Part shown: piece after piece, positions 1-7,079 of the stretch | Numbering within the stretch: the stretch's first letter is position 1 | Layout: each line of letters starts with the position of its first letter | Assembly (NCBI RefSeq): GCF_004786095.1 | Contig: NZ_RHPJ01000001.1 | Span: 620,001 to 684,000, forward strand | Reading direction: 5' to 3' | From: Serinibacter arcticus | GTDB lineage: Bacteria; Actinomycetota; Actinomycetes; Actinomycetales; Beutenbergiaceae | Length of the DNA: 64,000 nucleotides | Position numbers and translations under genes: made by a program | Notes under the pieces: model-generated | What the model was told of the DNA's origin: nothing | Seen by the model: the letters and a program-made list of their open reading frames with translations, nothing else | The model's database searches: none

Positions 1-818
1 GGGTTCTTCACCTCCTCGGCGGAGGTGGCCACGACGTCGAACCCGATGAACGCGAAGAACACCAGGGCGGCCCCCGACAGCAGCCCGAACATGCCGTACG
101 TCGAGGCGGGGGCGCCCAGGATCACGGAGACCAGGCTCTGGTGCAGCACGGTGGACTCCCCCGCGGGGATCTCCTGTGCCGGTGGGAGGAACGGCGTGTA
201 GTTGCTGGCCCTGACGTAGAAGGCGCCCACGACGATGACGAACACGACCGTGGCGACCTTCAGGACGGTGAACACCGCGCTGACGCGCGAGGACAGCTTC
301 GTCCCCAGCACCAGGAGCACGGTGAAGATCGAGACGATGACGAACGGCCCCCACGTGATGGTGGCGGCGCCGAGCTGGAACGTCGCCGGCACGTCCAGCC
401 CGGCGATCGCGAACACCTCCTGCAGGTAGATGCCCCAGTACTTCGCGATGACCGCGGCGGCCGTGAGCGTCTCGAGGATCAGGTCCCAGCCGATGATCCA
501 GGCGAGGAACTCCCCCAGCGTGGCGTAGGTGAACGTGTAGGCGGATCCCGCGACCGGCACGGTCGAGGCGAACTCGGCGTAGGCCATCATCGCGAGCCCG
601 CACGTGAACGCCGCGATCAGGAACCCGACCGAGATCGACGGTCCGGCGTACAGGCCGGCGGCCTTCGCGCCCACCGAGAAGATCCCGGCCCCGACGGCGA
701 CCGCGACCCCCATGATCGCGAGGTCCCACGCGGTCAGCGACCGCGTGAGGGAGTGGTGCGCCGAGGAGGTGTCGGCCAGCGACGCCTCGATGCTCTTGGT
801 GCGGGTCAGGAAGCTCAT
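1..818 (-). CDS. APC-family amino acid permease, partial (C-terminal part beyond window)
   Basis: Integral membrane transporter for amino acids, probably a cation-coupled symporter or exchanger. The first 272 residues are visible and the gene runs off the left edge. The start is the ATG at 818 (MSFLTRTKSIEASLAD), preceded by a purine-rich CGAGAGAG. A hydrophilic N terminus is followed by a first membrane helix with GAGIFSVGA, the usual APC substrate-binding stretch. About six helices can be made out in the visible part. The visible part ends in FFAFIGFDVVATSAEEV, typical of the cationic amino acid transporter (CAT/YfnA) branch of the superfamily. Full-length relatives are about 480-500 residues, so a little over half is seen. 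It lies 136 bases downstream of the aldo/keto reductase on the same strand. A possible -10 box TACGGT (874-879, minus) suggests its own promoter. The substrate cannot be told from this fragment. Confidence 0.85.
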   Translation of the reverse strand, partial: MSFLTRTKSIEASLADTSSAHHSLTRSLTAWDLAIMGVAVAVGAGIFSVGAKAAGLYAGPSISVGFLIAAFTCGLAMMAYAEFASTVPVAGSAYTFTYATLGEFLAWIIGWDLILETLTAAAVIAKYWGIYLQEVFAIAGLDVPATFQLGAATITWGPFVIVSIFTVLLVLGTKLSSRVSAVFTVLKVATVVFVIVVGAFYVRASNYTPFLPPAQEIPAGESTVLHQSLVSVILGAPASTYGMFGLLSGAALVFFAFIGFDVVATSAEEVKN

Positions 819-954
819 CACGTGCTCTCTCGCTGCGGTCGGCGAGCACGGGTCGGCGCTCACCGGGGAGGGAACCGTAGACCCGCCGCGCACCGCGGCA
901 ACACCCCGGACCAGGGGATGGACGAGACCGCCCCGCCGGTCGGCCGTCGGGCCG

Positions 955-1782
955 CTAGAGCTCCTCGTGCGTGTCCGGGTCCCCGCCGAAGAGCCGTCCT
1001 TCCGCGCGCCCCAGCTCCGTGATCGCCGCGATCTCGGCGTTCGTCAGCGCGAGCCGCGGGACGTCGAGGTTGGCGCGCTGACGCTCCGGCGTGGCCGACT
1101 TGGGCAGCGGCATGCTGCCGACCGCGAGGTGCCAGGCCAGCAGCACCTGCGCGGGCGTGACGTCGAGGCGCTCGGCCGCCGCGACGACGGCCGGCTCGTC
1201 GAACGGGGCCTCGCGCTTGCCGAGCGGGCTCCAGGCCTGGGTCAGGATGCCGCGCTCGACGTTGGCGGCCCGCATCTCCGCCTGCGGGAAGCGGGGGTGC
1301 AGCTCGATCTGGTTGATCGCGGGTGCCACCCCCGTCTCTTCGATGATCCGGTCCAGGTGCGCCGCCGTGAAGTTGCTGACGCCGATGTGCGCCACGAGGC
1401 CCTCCTGCTGCGCCTGCACGAGCGCGCGCCACGCGTCGACGTAGAGGTCGCGGCTCGGGTTGGGCCAGTGGATGAGACCGACGTCGATCCGCTCGACGCC
1501 GAGGCGCTGCGCCGAGTCGGCGAGCGAGCGCAGGGCGAGCTCGCGCTCGTGGAAGCGGCCGGGGATCTTCGTGGCGAGGACGACCTCCTCGCGCGGCAGA
1601 CCGGAGCGCCGCAGCGCCTGTCCGACCTCGGTCTCGTTCTCGTAGTTCACCGCCGTGTCGAGGTAGCGGTAGCCGACCTCGAGCGCCGAGACGATCGCGG
1701 CCACGCCCTCCTCACCCTTGAGGGGGTAGGTGCCGAACCCGACGGCGGGCAGGGTCGTTCCGTCCTTCAGCGTGTGCGTCAT
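955..1782 (-). CDS. Aldo/keto reductase
   Basis: A soluble 275-residue NADPH-dependent oxidoreductase of the aldo/keto reductase superfamily, predicted to reduce aldehydes or ketones such as 2,5-diketo-gluconate-type or methylglyoxal-type substrates. The catalytic tetrad is complete: Asp42 and Tyr47 in YLDTAVNYEN, Lys72 in ATKIPG, and His105 in LIHWP. The N-terminal LPAVGFGTYPLK stretch and the length match the short bacterial AKR5-like group. The start is ATG at 1782. It has both a GGGAGG ribosome site and a TAGCCT box only six bases upstream, so the mRNA may be essentially leaderless. It stands alone between the ABC exporter genes and the permease. The physiological substrate is unknown. 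Confidence 0.93.
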   Translation of the reverse strand: MTHTLKDGTTLPAVGFGTYPLKGEEGVAAIVSALEVGYRYLDTAVNYENETEVGQALRRSGLPREEVVLATKIPGRFHERELALRSLADSAQRLGVERIDVGLIHWPNPSRDLYVDAWRALVQAQQEGLVAHIGVSNFTAAHLDRIIEETGVAPAINQIELHPRFPQAEMRAANVERGILTQAWSPLGKREAPFDEPAVVAAAERLDVTPAQVLLAWHLAVGSMPLPKSATPERQRANLDVPRLALTNAEIAAITELGRAEGRLFGGDPDTHEEL

Positions 1783-1788
1783 CCTCCC

Positions 1789-1794
1789 AGGCTA
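1789..1794 (-). promoter_or_regulatory. Candidate -10 box of the aldo/keto reductase gene
   Basis: TAGCCT on the minus strand, six bases before the ATG at 1782. The TANNNT-N6-start arrangement recurs through this window and suggests a leaderless or very short-leader transcript. This is inference from spacing only. Confidence 0.4.
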
Positions 1795-1847
1795 ACGACG
1801 TCGGCGACGCTGACGACGCTGTGCGCCGCCGCACCCCGCCCGTCCAC

Positions 1848-4493
1848 TCACTCGTAGGAGACGGCGTCCAGCACCCGCAACCGGGCCGCGCGCACACCCG
1901 GCCACAGGGCGGCGAGCACGCCCACCACGACCGCGAGCGCCAGCATCGCCAGCAGCGACCCCCAGGGGATCGCCAGCTGCGAGAGCCCCTGGTCGGCGAA
2001 CAGCGTGGGCAGGGTCGAGGCGAGGCCGACACCGACCGCGAGCCCGATCGCCGTCCCGAACACCGCCGTCAGCACCGACTCGATCGTGATCGTGGCCGCG
2101 AGCTGCAGGCGGCCGAGCCCCACGGCGCGCAGCAGCCCGATCTCGCGCGTGCGCTCGATCACCGACAGTGCGAGCGTGTTGACGATCCCGAGCACCGCGA
2201 TCACGATCGACAGCCCGAGCAGGGCGTAGAGGATCACGAGGATCTGGTCGACCTGCGCCGCGAGGTCGGAGACGAACTCGTCGCTCGTCATCACCGACAC
2301 CACGATGTAGGGCGAGACGGCGGCCGCGACCTCGGTCCGCAGCGCCTCGACGTCGCCCGTGGTGCCGCGGACGAAGACGGTGTCGATCACCTGGGCCTGC
2401 GGCGGTTCCCAGGTGTCCAGGACGTCGGCGTCCACCACGACCGACCCGCCGATCCCCTGCGACGTGACGACGGCGCCGACCTGCACCTCGTGCGACCCGG
2501 TCGAGGACGTGATCCGCAGCGTGTCCCCCACCCGCCAGTCCTCGCCCGCCACGGTCTGGTTCACGGCCGCCAGGCCGTCGGCCAGGGTGGCGAGGTCGCC
2601 GTCGACCGTCGTCACGGTCATGGTGCGGCCGAAGGTCCCCGGCGTCGCGCCGACGACGATGGTCCCGGCCGCCGGGGCGACTGCGTCACCGGTGTCGCCA
2701 CCGTCACCGGTCTCGTCCGGACCGGCGACGGCCAGCGCGGCGAACGCGAACGCGTCGGCTGTCGCGACGTCGTCCAGCGCACGCACGTCGGTCACCGCGC
2801 CGGCGGGGATGCCCGCCCCGGCCGAGCGCAGCACGAGGTCGGCGTCGACCTCCTGCGCGACGACGTCGGCGACCGAGGCCTGCGTCGTCGAGGCGATGAC
2901 GGTCGCGGCGCCGACCAGCGCCATGCCGATCATCAGCGCACCGGCCGTGCTGGCGGTGCGGCGAGGGTTGCGGACCACGTTGCCGCGAGCGAGGCGACCC
3001 ATCGGCGGCAGCGCACGCACCAGCGGCCACGCCAGGACGCGGACCACCGCGGTGGCGATGGCCGGGGCGAGCGCGAGCATCGCCACGACGACGGCGCCCG
3101 CCCCCACGCCCAGCAGCAGACCCGCGCGGCCGGAGTCCGGGCGCAGCATCGCGGCCGCGAGCGCCGCGGCGCCCCCGAGGGCCAGCACCAGGCCGACGAC
3201 GAGGCGACGGTGCATGGGCGCCTCGGGCGTGGTGACGTCGTCGCGCATCGCCTCGACGGGCGGGACGAGTGCGGCCCGCCGCGCCGGGATCGCGGCCGCG
3301 ACCACGCTCACCAGCGTGCCGACGCCGAGCGAGAGCCCGACGCTCGCGGCGTCGAGCGGGACGTCGCCCGCCAGCTCCATCCCCATCGAGCCGAGCACGG
3401 CGCGCAGCAGCTCGACCAGGCCCAGCCCGCCCGCGACCCCGAGGGCCGAGCCGACGAGTCCGACCACGGCCGCCTGCACGAGGATCGAGGCGAACACCTG
3501 CACCGGCGAGGCGCCGACGGCGCGCAGCAGCGCGAACTCCCGCATCCGCTGCCGCACGGACATCGCGAACGTGTTGGAGATGATGAACGCGCCCACGAAC
3601 AGCGCGATCGCGGCGAACACGAGCAGGAACGTCGTGATGAAGCCGAGCACGGTCCCGATGGCGTCCTTGTTCTCCTGGACCACGTCCTCGCCGGTGACGA
3701 CCTCGACGCCGGCGGCTGCGGCGTCGCCGGCGTCGAGCCCCGCCAGCGCCCGCGTCACGGAGGCGACGACGTCGTCCTGCGTCGCGCCGTCGGCACCGAA
3801 GACCGCGAGCTGGCTGACCAGCCCGTCCGGGGCGTAGACGGCGAGGGCGACGTCCTGCGGCAGCAGCACCAGCGTCGCGCCCGCGAACGAGGCGCTGTAA
3901 CCGACCTCGCCCGTGACCGTCACCTCCCGGATCTCGCCCCCGAGCACGACGGTCGTGGTGTCGCCCGGTGCGAGACCCGAGGCGGCCAGGGCGCCGCTCT
4001 CGAGCGCGATCTCGCCGTCGCCGACCGGGGCCGACCCCGCGAGCAGCGTGATCGAGGGGTCGTCGGCGGAGTAGACGAGCGCGAGGCTCGGCGCCTGGCC
4101 GGCCGCGACGGCGGTCCCGTCGGCGCCCACGAGCACGACCGAACCCTGGATCACGGGGATGACCGCCGCGACGTCGTCCGCCGCGGCTGCGGCCTCGATG
4201 AGCGTCAGCGGGACGCCGGGGCTCGCGGAGCCGAACGCGGCACCCGGACCTCCGGCCGGGGCGGCGGTCCCGCCGTCGTCGCCGTCGTCGGACGCGTCGG
4301 CCGCGGGGTCGAGACCCCGCACGTACGCGTCGGCCGGCGTGCTCGCCTCGACGATCCCGTCGAACGTGCCGCTCAGCATGGAGCGCAGCGCGAAGGTCCC
4401 GGCGACGAAAGCGACGCCGAGCGCGACCGCCAGCAGCGAGAGGAGGAAGCGGACGAGGTGGGCGCGGATCCCCCGCAGCGCGACCCGCAGCAT
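1848..4493 (-). CDS. ABC transporter permease, FtsX/MacB type
   Basis: An 881-residue membrane subunit of an ABC exporter of the MacB/FtsX (type VII ABC) class, acting with the ATPase encoded immediately upstream. The start is the ATG at 4493 (MLRVALRGIRAHLVRF), whose first base overlaps the TGA of the ATPase gene (TGATG), so the two are translationally coupled. The protein is two FtsX units in tandem. An N-terminal helix is followed by a large extracytoplasmic region, then a first FtsX core with NTFAMSVRQRMREFALLRAVGAS. A second large outer region follows, with a second FtsX core carrying NTLALSVIERTREIGLLRAVG near the C terminus. About eight to ten helices are expected. Such pairs often export lipids, peptides or lipoproteins, or drive envelope enzymes. 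Nothing here shows which. Confidence 0.9.
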   Translation of the reverse strand: MLRVALRGIRAHLVRFLLSLLAVALGVAFVAGTFALRSMLSGTFDGIVEASTPADAYVRGLDPAADASDDGDDGGTAAPAGGPGAAFGSASPGVPLTLIEAAAAADDVAAVIPVIQGSVVLVGADGTAVAAGQAPSLALVYSADDPSITLLAGSAPVGDGEIALESGALAASGLAPGDTTTVVLGGEIREVTVTGEVGYSASFAGATLVLLPQDVALAVYAPDGLVSQLAVFGADGATQDDVVASVTRALAGLDAGDAAAAGVEVVTGEDVVQENKDAIGTVLGFITTFLLVFAAIALFVGAFIISNTFAMSVRQRMREFALLRAVGASPVQVFASILVQAAVVGLVGSALGVAGGLGLVELLRAVLGSMGMELAGDVPLDAASVGLSLGVGTLVSVVAAAIPARRAALVPPVEAMRDDVTTPEAPMHRRLVVGLVLALGGAAALAAAMLRPDSGRAGLLLGVGAGAVVVAMLALAPAIATAVVRVLAWPLVRALPPMGRLARGNVVRNPRRTASTAGALMIGMALVGAATVIASTTQASVADVVAQEVDADLVLRSAGAGIPAGAVTDVRALDDVATADAFAFAALAVAGPDETGDGGDTGDAVAPAAGTIVVGATPGTFGRTMTVTTVDGDLATLADGLAAVNQTVAGEDWRVGDTLRITSSTGSHEVQVGAVVTSQGIGGSVVVDADVLDTWEPPQAQVIDTVFVRGTTGDVEALRTEVAAAVSPYIVVSVMTSDEFVSDLAAQVDQILVILYALLGLSIVIAVLGIVNTLALSVIERTREIGLLRAVGLGRLQLAATITIESVLTAVFGTAIGLAVGVGLASTLPTLFADQGLSQLAIPWGSLLAMLALAVVVGVLAALWPGVRAARLRVLDAVSYE

Positions 4494-5299
4494 CAGGACG
4501 CCGTCGGGCTCGAGGACGGCGAGGCCTCGGCGGGGGCCGCGTGCCGGGGCCCGGTGCGGCGCAGCGACCCGAGCGTGGCCAGCACGGTCTCCGGCGTCGG
4601 GTCGGCGATGTCGCCGACGAGCCGTCCGTCGGCGAGGAACAGCACGCGGTGCGCGTAGGAGGCGGCCGTCGGGTCGTGCGTGACCATCACGACCGACTGG
4701 CCCAGGTCCTCCACGCTGCGTCGCAGGAAGCCGAGCACCTCCCCCGAGGAGGTGGAGTCGAGGTTGCCCGTCGGCTCGTCGGCGAACACGACGGCGGGTC
4801 GCGCCACCAGGGCGCGCGCGCACGCCACGCGCTGCTGCTGCCCGCCCGAGAGCTCGCCCGGCTTGTGCCCGAGCCTGTCGGTCAGTCCCACGGCCTGCAC
4901 GACGGCGTCGAGGTGCGCGCGGTCGACGGGCGTGCGGGCGATGTCCAGCGGCAGCGTGATGTTCTCGAGCGCCGTCAGCGTGGGCACGAGGTTGAAGGCC
5001 TGGAAGATGAAGCCGAGGCGCGTGCGGCGCAGCTTCGTCAGCTGGCGCTCGTTCATGCGGCCGATCTCCTCCCCCTCCACGACGGCGGAGCCCGACGTGG
5101 GGCGGTCCAGCCCGGCCATGCAGTGCATCAGGGTGGACTTGCCCGAGCCCGACGGGCCCATGATCGCCGTCATGCGGCCCCGCCCGAAGTCGACGTCGAC
5201 GCCGTCGAGCGCGCGGACCGCGGTGTCACCCCCGCCGTAGACCTTCACGAGCCCGCGGGCGGAGGCGATGGGCGAGGCGGCGGGACGGGATGCGGTCAC
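4493..5299 (-). CDS. ABC transporter ATP-binding protein (MacB/LolD type)
   Basis: Cytoplasmic ATPase that powers the FtsX-type permease encoded just downstream. The chosen start is GTG at 5299, giving 268 residues (MTASRPAASPIAS...), because GGAAGAG lies at good spacing upstream. An in-frame opening further upstream to 5395 is Arg-rich and lacks family similarity. Motifs are complete: Walker A GPSGSGKST at about 48-56, the signature LSGGQQQR near the middle, Walker B VVFADEPTGNLD, and a conserved His in MVTHDP. The order ATPase then permease with a one-base overlap is standard for this exporter family. Transcription may start in the 70 bases between this gene and the lysR stop. Confidence 0.93.
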   Translation of the reverse strand: MTASRPAASPIASARGLVKVYGGGDTAVRALDGVDVDFGRGRMTAIMGPSGSGKSTLMHCMAGLDRPTSGSAVVEGEEIGRMNERQLTKLRRTRLGFIFQAFNLVPTLTALENITLPLDIARTPVDRAHLDAVVQAVGLTDRLGHKPGELSGGQQQRVACARALVARPAVVFADEPTGNLDSTSSGEVLGFLRRSVEDLGQSVVMVTHDPTAASYAHRVLFLADGRLVGDIADPTPETVLATLGSLRRTGPRHAAPAEASPSSSPTAS

Positions 5300-5369
5300 G
5301 GCGCGACTCTTCCACGCGCGGTGACCGCGCGGTATCCGGCATCGCCCCGATCTCGCGGACCGCCGGCCG

Positions 5370-6296
5370 TCAGGACCGCCCCGCGTCCCCGCCACCCTCG
5401 CGCAGGTGGGTGCGCAGCATGTCGACGACGGCGGTCACCGTGCGCGACCGCGCCGCGATCGAGCGGACGTGGAGCTCGATGGTGCGGAAGGCGTCGTCGT
5501 CGTCGAGCGGGACGCTGACCACCGACTCAGGGAGGTGCGGCCGACCCATCCGCGGCAGCACGGTCACCGCCAGGCCGAGCTCGACGTAGCGCACGAGCGA
5601 CTGCAGCTCGACCGCCTCGAAGGCCCGGCCGACCAGCTCGAGCAGGTCCGGGGAGTGCGAGGCGATCCACGCGCCGTACGGATCCTCCTGCGGCGTGATC
5701 GCGAGGCGCTCGCGCGCGAGCTCGACCAGGTGGACGCCGGGGCGCCCCGCCAGCCGGTGGCCGCGCGGCACGACGACGTCCAGCGGATCCGTGCCGAGCC
5801 GGATGCGGGTCAGTCGGTCCGAGCCCGGCGCGGTGACCTGACTGGTCCCCAGCGCCTTGGCGAGCACGGCGTCGACCCGCCCGATCCCCAGCAGGTCGAA
5901 CGCGGGTTCCGGCTCGAGCTCGGTGGGCACGAGGTCCAGCAGCGGGTAGTCCGTGCGCGCCTGGGCGATGGCCGGGATCACCATCTGGCGCAGCGCCGTC
6001 GGGAAGGCCGCGATCCGGAAGCGACCGTTCGGCTCGGCCTCGACGGCGGCGGCCACGCGGAGCTGCTCGAGGTCGTCCACGATGCCGCGCGCCCGCTCGA
6101 CCACACCGAGCGCCTCGGGGGTCAGGACGATGCCGCGGCCCGCCCTGACGACCATCGGGGCACCCAGGGCCTTCTCGAGCTTGCGCAGGTGCTGCGTGAT
6201 GTTGGGCGCCGAGTACGCCAGCAACCGGGCCGCGCGGGTCACCGATCCGGTGTCGCAGACGGCGATCAGAACGCGCAGGCTGAGGGGGTCGATCAT
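5370..6296 (-). CDS. LysR-family transcriptional regulator
   Basis: A 308-residue DNA-binding regulator. The N-terminal winged helix-turn-helix covers about residues 3-62, with the family pattern DTGSVTRAARLLAYSAPNITQHLRKLE. The rest is a periplasmic-binding-protein-like effector domain (about 90-300). The ATG at 6296 has no ribosome site but is preceded by TAGCGT with six bases between, so the message is probably leaderless. An imperfect inverted repeat at 6309-6347 abuts that box, as expected for an autoregulated LysR gene. The divergent neighbour is a 40-residue membrane protein. The ABC exporter pair lies downstream on the same strand, 70 bases after the stop. The ligand and regulon are unknown. 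Confidence 0.92.
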   Translation of the reverse strand: MIDPLSLRVLIAVCDTGSVTRAARLLAYSAPNITQHLRKLEKALGAPMVVRAGRGIVLTPEALGVVERARGIVDDLEQLRVAAAVEAEPNGRFRIAAFPTALRQMVIPAIAQARTDYPLLDLVPTELEPEPAFDLLGIGRVDAVLAKALGTSQVTAPGSDRLTRIRLGTDPLDVVVPRGHRLAGRPGVHLVELARERLAITPQEDPYGAWIASHSPDLLELVGRAFEAVELQSLVRYVELGLAVTVLPRMGRPHLPESVVSVPLDDDDAFRTIELHVRSIAARSRTVTAVVDMLRTHLREGGGDAGRS

Positions 6297-6302
6297 GAAG
6301 CA

Positions 6303-6308
6303 ACGCTA
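6303..6308 (-). promoter_or_regulatory. Candidate -10 box of the lysR gene
   Basis: TAGCGT on the minus strand, six bases upstream of the ATG at 6296. No Shine-Dalgarno sequence lies between, which points to leaderless translation. Confidence 0.45.
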
Positions 6309-6347
6309 AACCCTGAGTGCTACTTCTACTAACTAGTGCTGAGGGTT
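6309..6347. promoter_or_regulatory. Imperfect inverted repeat, candidate LysR operator
   Basis: The arms AACCCTGAGTGC (6309-6320) and GTGCTGAGGGTT (6336-6347) pair at 9 of 12 positions, with the outer AACCCT/AGGGTT perfect, around an AT-richer 15-base centre. It sits directly upstream of the lysR -10 box in the divergent intergenic region. This is the usual place for a LysR recognition site that also represses its own gene. Confidence 0.45.
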
Positions 6348-6417
6348 GCACGAGACGAGAATGGAGTCATCCCGCAGCGCACCCCGCGCGCGGACCCTCT
6401 CGGAAGGTCGAATACTC

Positions 6418-6540
6418 ATGATCGTCGCAGCCGTTGCCCTGGTCGTCGCCGTTCTCGCCGGTGTGGTCCACGAGGTGCGCCACGACGGCCTGATGCGTCG
6501 CCCGTTCGACCCCACCTACAACAGCCGGGTCCCCAGCTGA
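6418..6540 (+). CDS. Small single-span membrane protein (40 aa)
   Basis: I do not recognise a family. The start is the ATG at 6418, with GGAAGG (6402-6407) at suitable spacing. The protein begins [20 protein letters not shown], which is one strongly hydrophobic helix of about 18 residues. It ends in a short basic, Pro-rich tail (RRPFDPTYNSRVPS). An in-frame ATG at 6346 would add 24 mostly polar residues but has no good ribosome site. It is divergent from lysR and followed by a strong hairpin (6564-6594), so it appears to be a one-gene transcript. The LysR neighbour may control it. A role cannot be assigned. Confidence 0.55.
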   Translation: MIVAAVALVVAVLAGVVHEVRHDGLMRRPFDPTYNSRVPS

Positions 6541-6563
6541 TCTTTCGCCGGACCTGACGCGCC

Positions 6564-6594
6564 GAGCCGTCGCCCCCACCCGGGGCGGCGGCTC
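6564..6594 (+). terminator. Strong GC hairpin after the 40-aa membrane protein gene
   Basis: The arms GAGCCGTCGCCCC (6564-6576) and GGGGCGGCGGCTC (6582-6594) form a 13-pair stem with one T-G wobble and a 5-base loop. It is 24 bases after the stop codon at 6540. There is no long T tract, as is common for actinobacterial terminators. Confidence 0.6.
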
Positions 6595-6600
6595 TCGCCA

Positions 6601-6630
6601 TTGCCCGGCGGGCCCGATGGTTCCTACTCT
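6601..6630 (+). promoter_or_regulatory. Candidate promoter of the 95-aa hypothetical gene
   Basis: TTGCCC (6601-6606), 18 bases, then TACTCT (6625-6630), about 60 bases before the GTG at 6691. It follows directly after the preceding terminator hairpin. Inferred by eye. Confidence 0.4.
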
Positions 6631-6690
6631 GGGACCGACGCCGGCGCACGCCTCACCGGCGCACCCCGAGGTCGACCGACGGAGGTCGCC

Positions 6691-6978
6691 GTGCCGCAGC
6701 TCTGGTCCCGTCTGCGCCAGCGCCGCGCGCCCGCGGTCGACCCGCTGCTCACGCTCGAGACGCAGGCGACGCTCGGCCGGCTGACCACGGAGCTGTGCCG
6801 CCTCGACCGCGCCGACGGGGCCTTCGGGCGCGCGCACCACGTCCGGGCGACGCAGGGCGCCTACGAGGGCGTGCTGCGCCGAGCCCTGCGCCTCGCGGGC
6901 GGCGACGACGCGCTCCACCACCCGGGCGACGTCGTCGGGCTGGAGCTCGACCTCGCCGCCCGCGGCTGGACCTGGTGA
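6691..6978 (+). CDS. Hypothetical protein, 95 aa
   Basis: I do not recognise a family. The GTG at 6691 is preceded by a perfect GGAGGT (6681-6686), and there is a plausible promoter at 6601-6630, so this is very likely a real gene. The product starts MPQLWSRLRQRRAPAVDPLL. It appears soluble, with mixed helices rich in Arg, Leu and Asp, a single Cys in LTTELCRLDRADGAF, and a Trp-rich end (DLAARGWTW). There is no signal peptide or membrane segment. It is convergent with fprA, from which it is separated by an unusual long hairpin. Function unknown. Confidence 0.7.
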   Translation: MPQLWSRLRQRRAPAVDPLLTLETQATLGRLTTELCRLDRADGAFGRAHHVRATQGAYEGVLRRALRLAGGDDALHHPGDVVGLELDLAARGWTW

Positions 6979-6993
6979 GACCGGCACGCGACA

Positions 6994-7071
6994 GCCCGCC
7001 ACGAGCCGTCGAGCAAGCCTTCGGGGGTCGCTATCGACGCGATAACGACCCCTGCGGCTTGCTCGGCGGGC
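6994..7071. terminator. Long multi-segment hairpin between convergent genes
   Basis: Nested complementary segments are GCCCGCC (6994-7000) with GGCGGGC (7065-7071), GAGCAAGCC (7011-7019) with GGCTTGCTC (7056-7064), and GGGGTCG (7024-7030) with CGACCCC (7046-7052). A further near-match CTATCG/CGATAA lies inside. The whole could fold into a stem of roughly 29 pairs with one 10-base bulge on the left arm. It lies between the stops at 6978 (plus) and 7080 (minus), so it probably terminates both transcripts. Confidence 0.6.
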
Positions 7072-7079
7072 TGGTGGGC

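Noticed and set aside
1821-4658. Open frame of 945 codons antisense to the ABC permease
   Set aside because: Asp/Arg/His-rich with no family features. The opposite strand encodes a clear FtsX-type permease with helices.
4493-5395. Longer N terminus for the ABC ATPase starting at 5395
   Set aside because: The extra 32 residues are Arg/Gly-rich and lack similarity, whereas GTG 5299 has a good GGAAGAG site.
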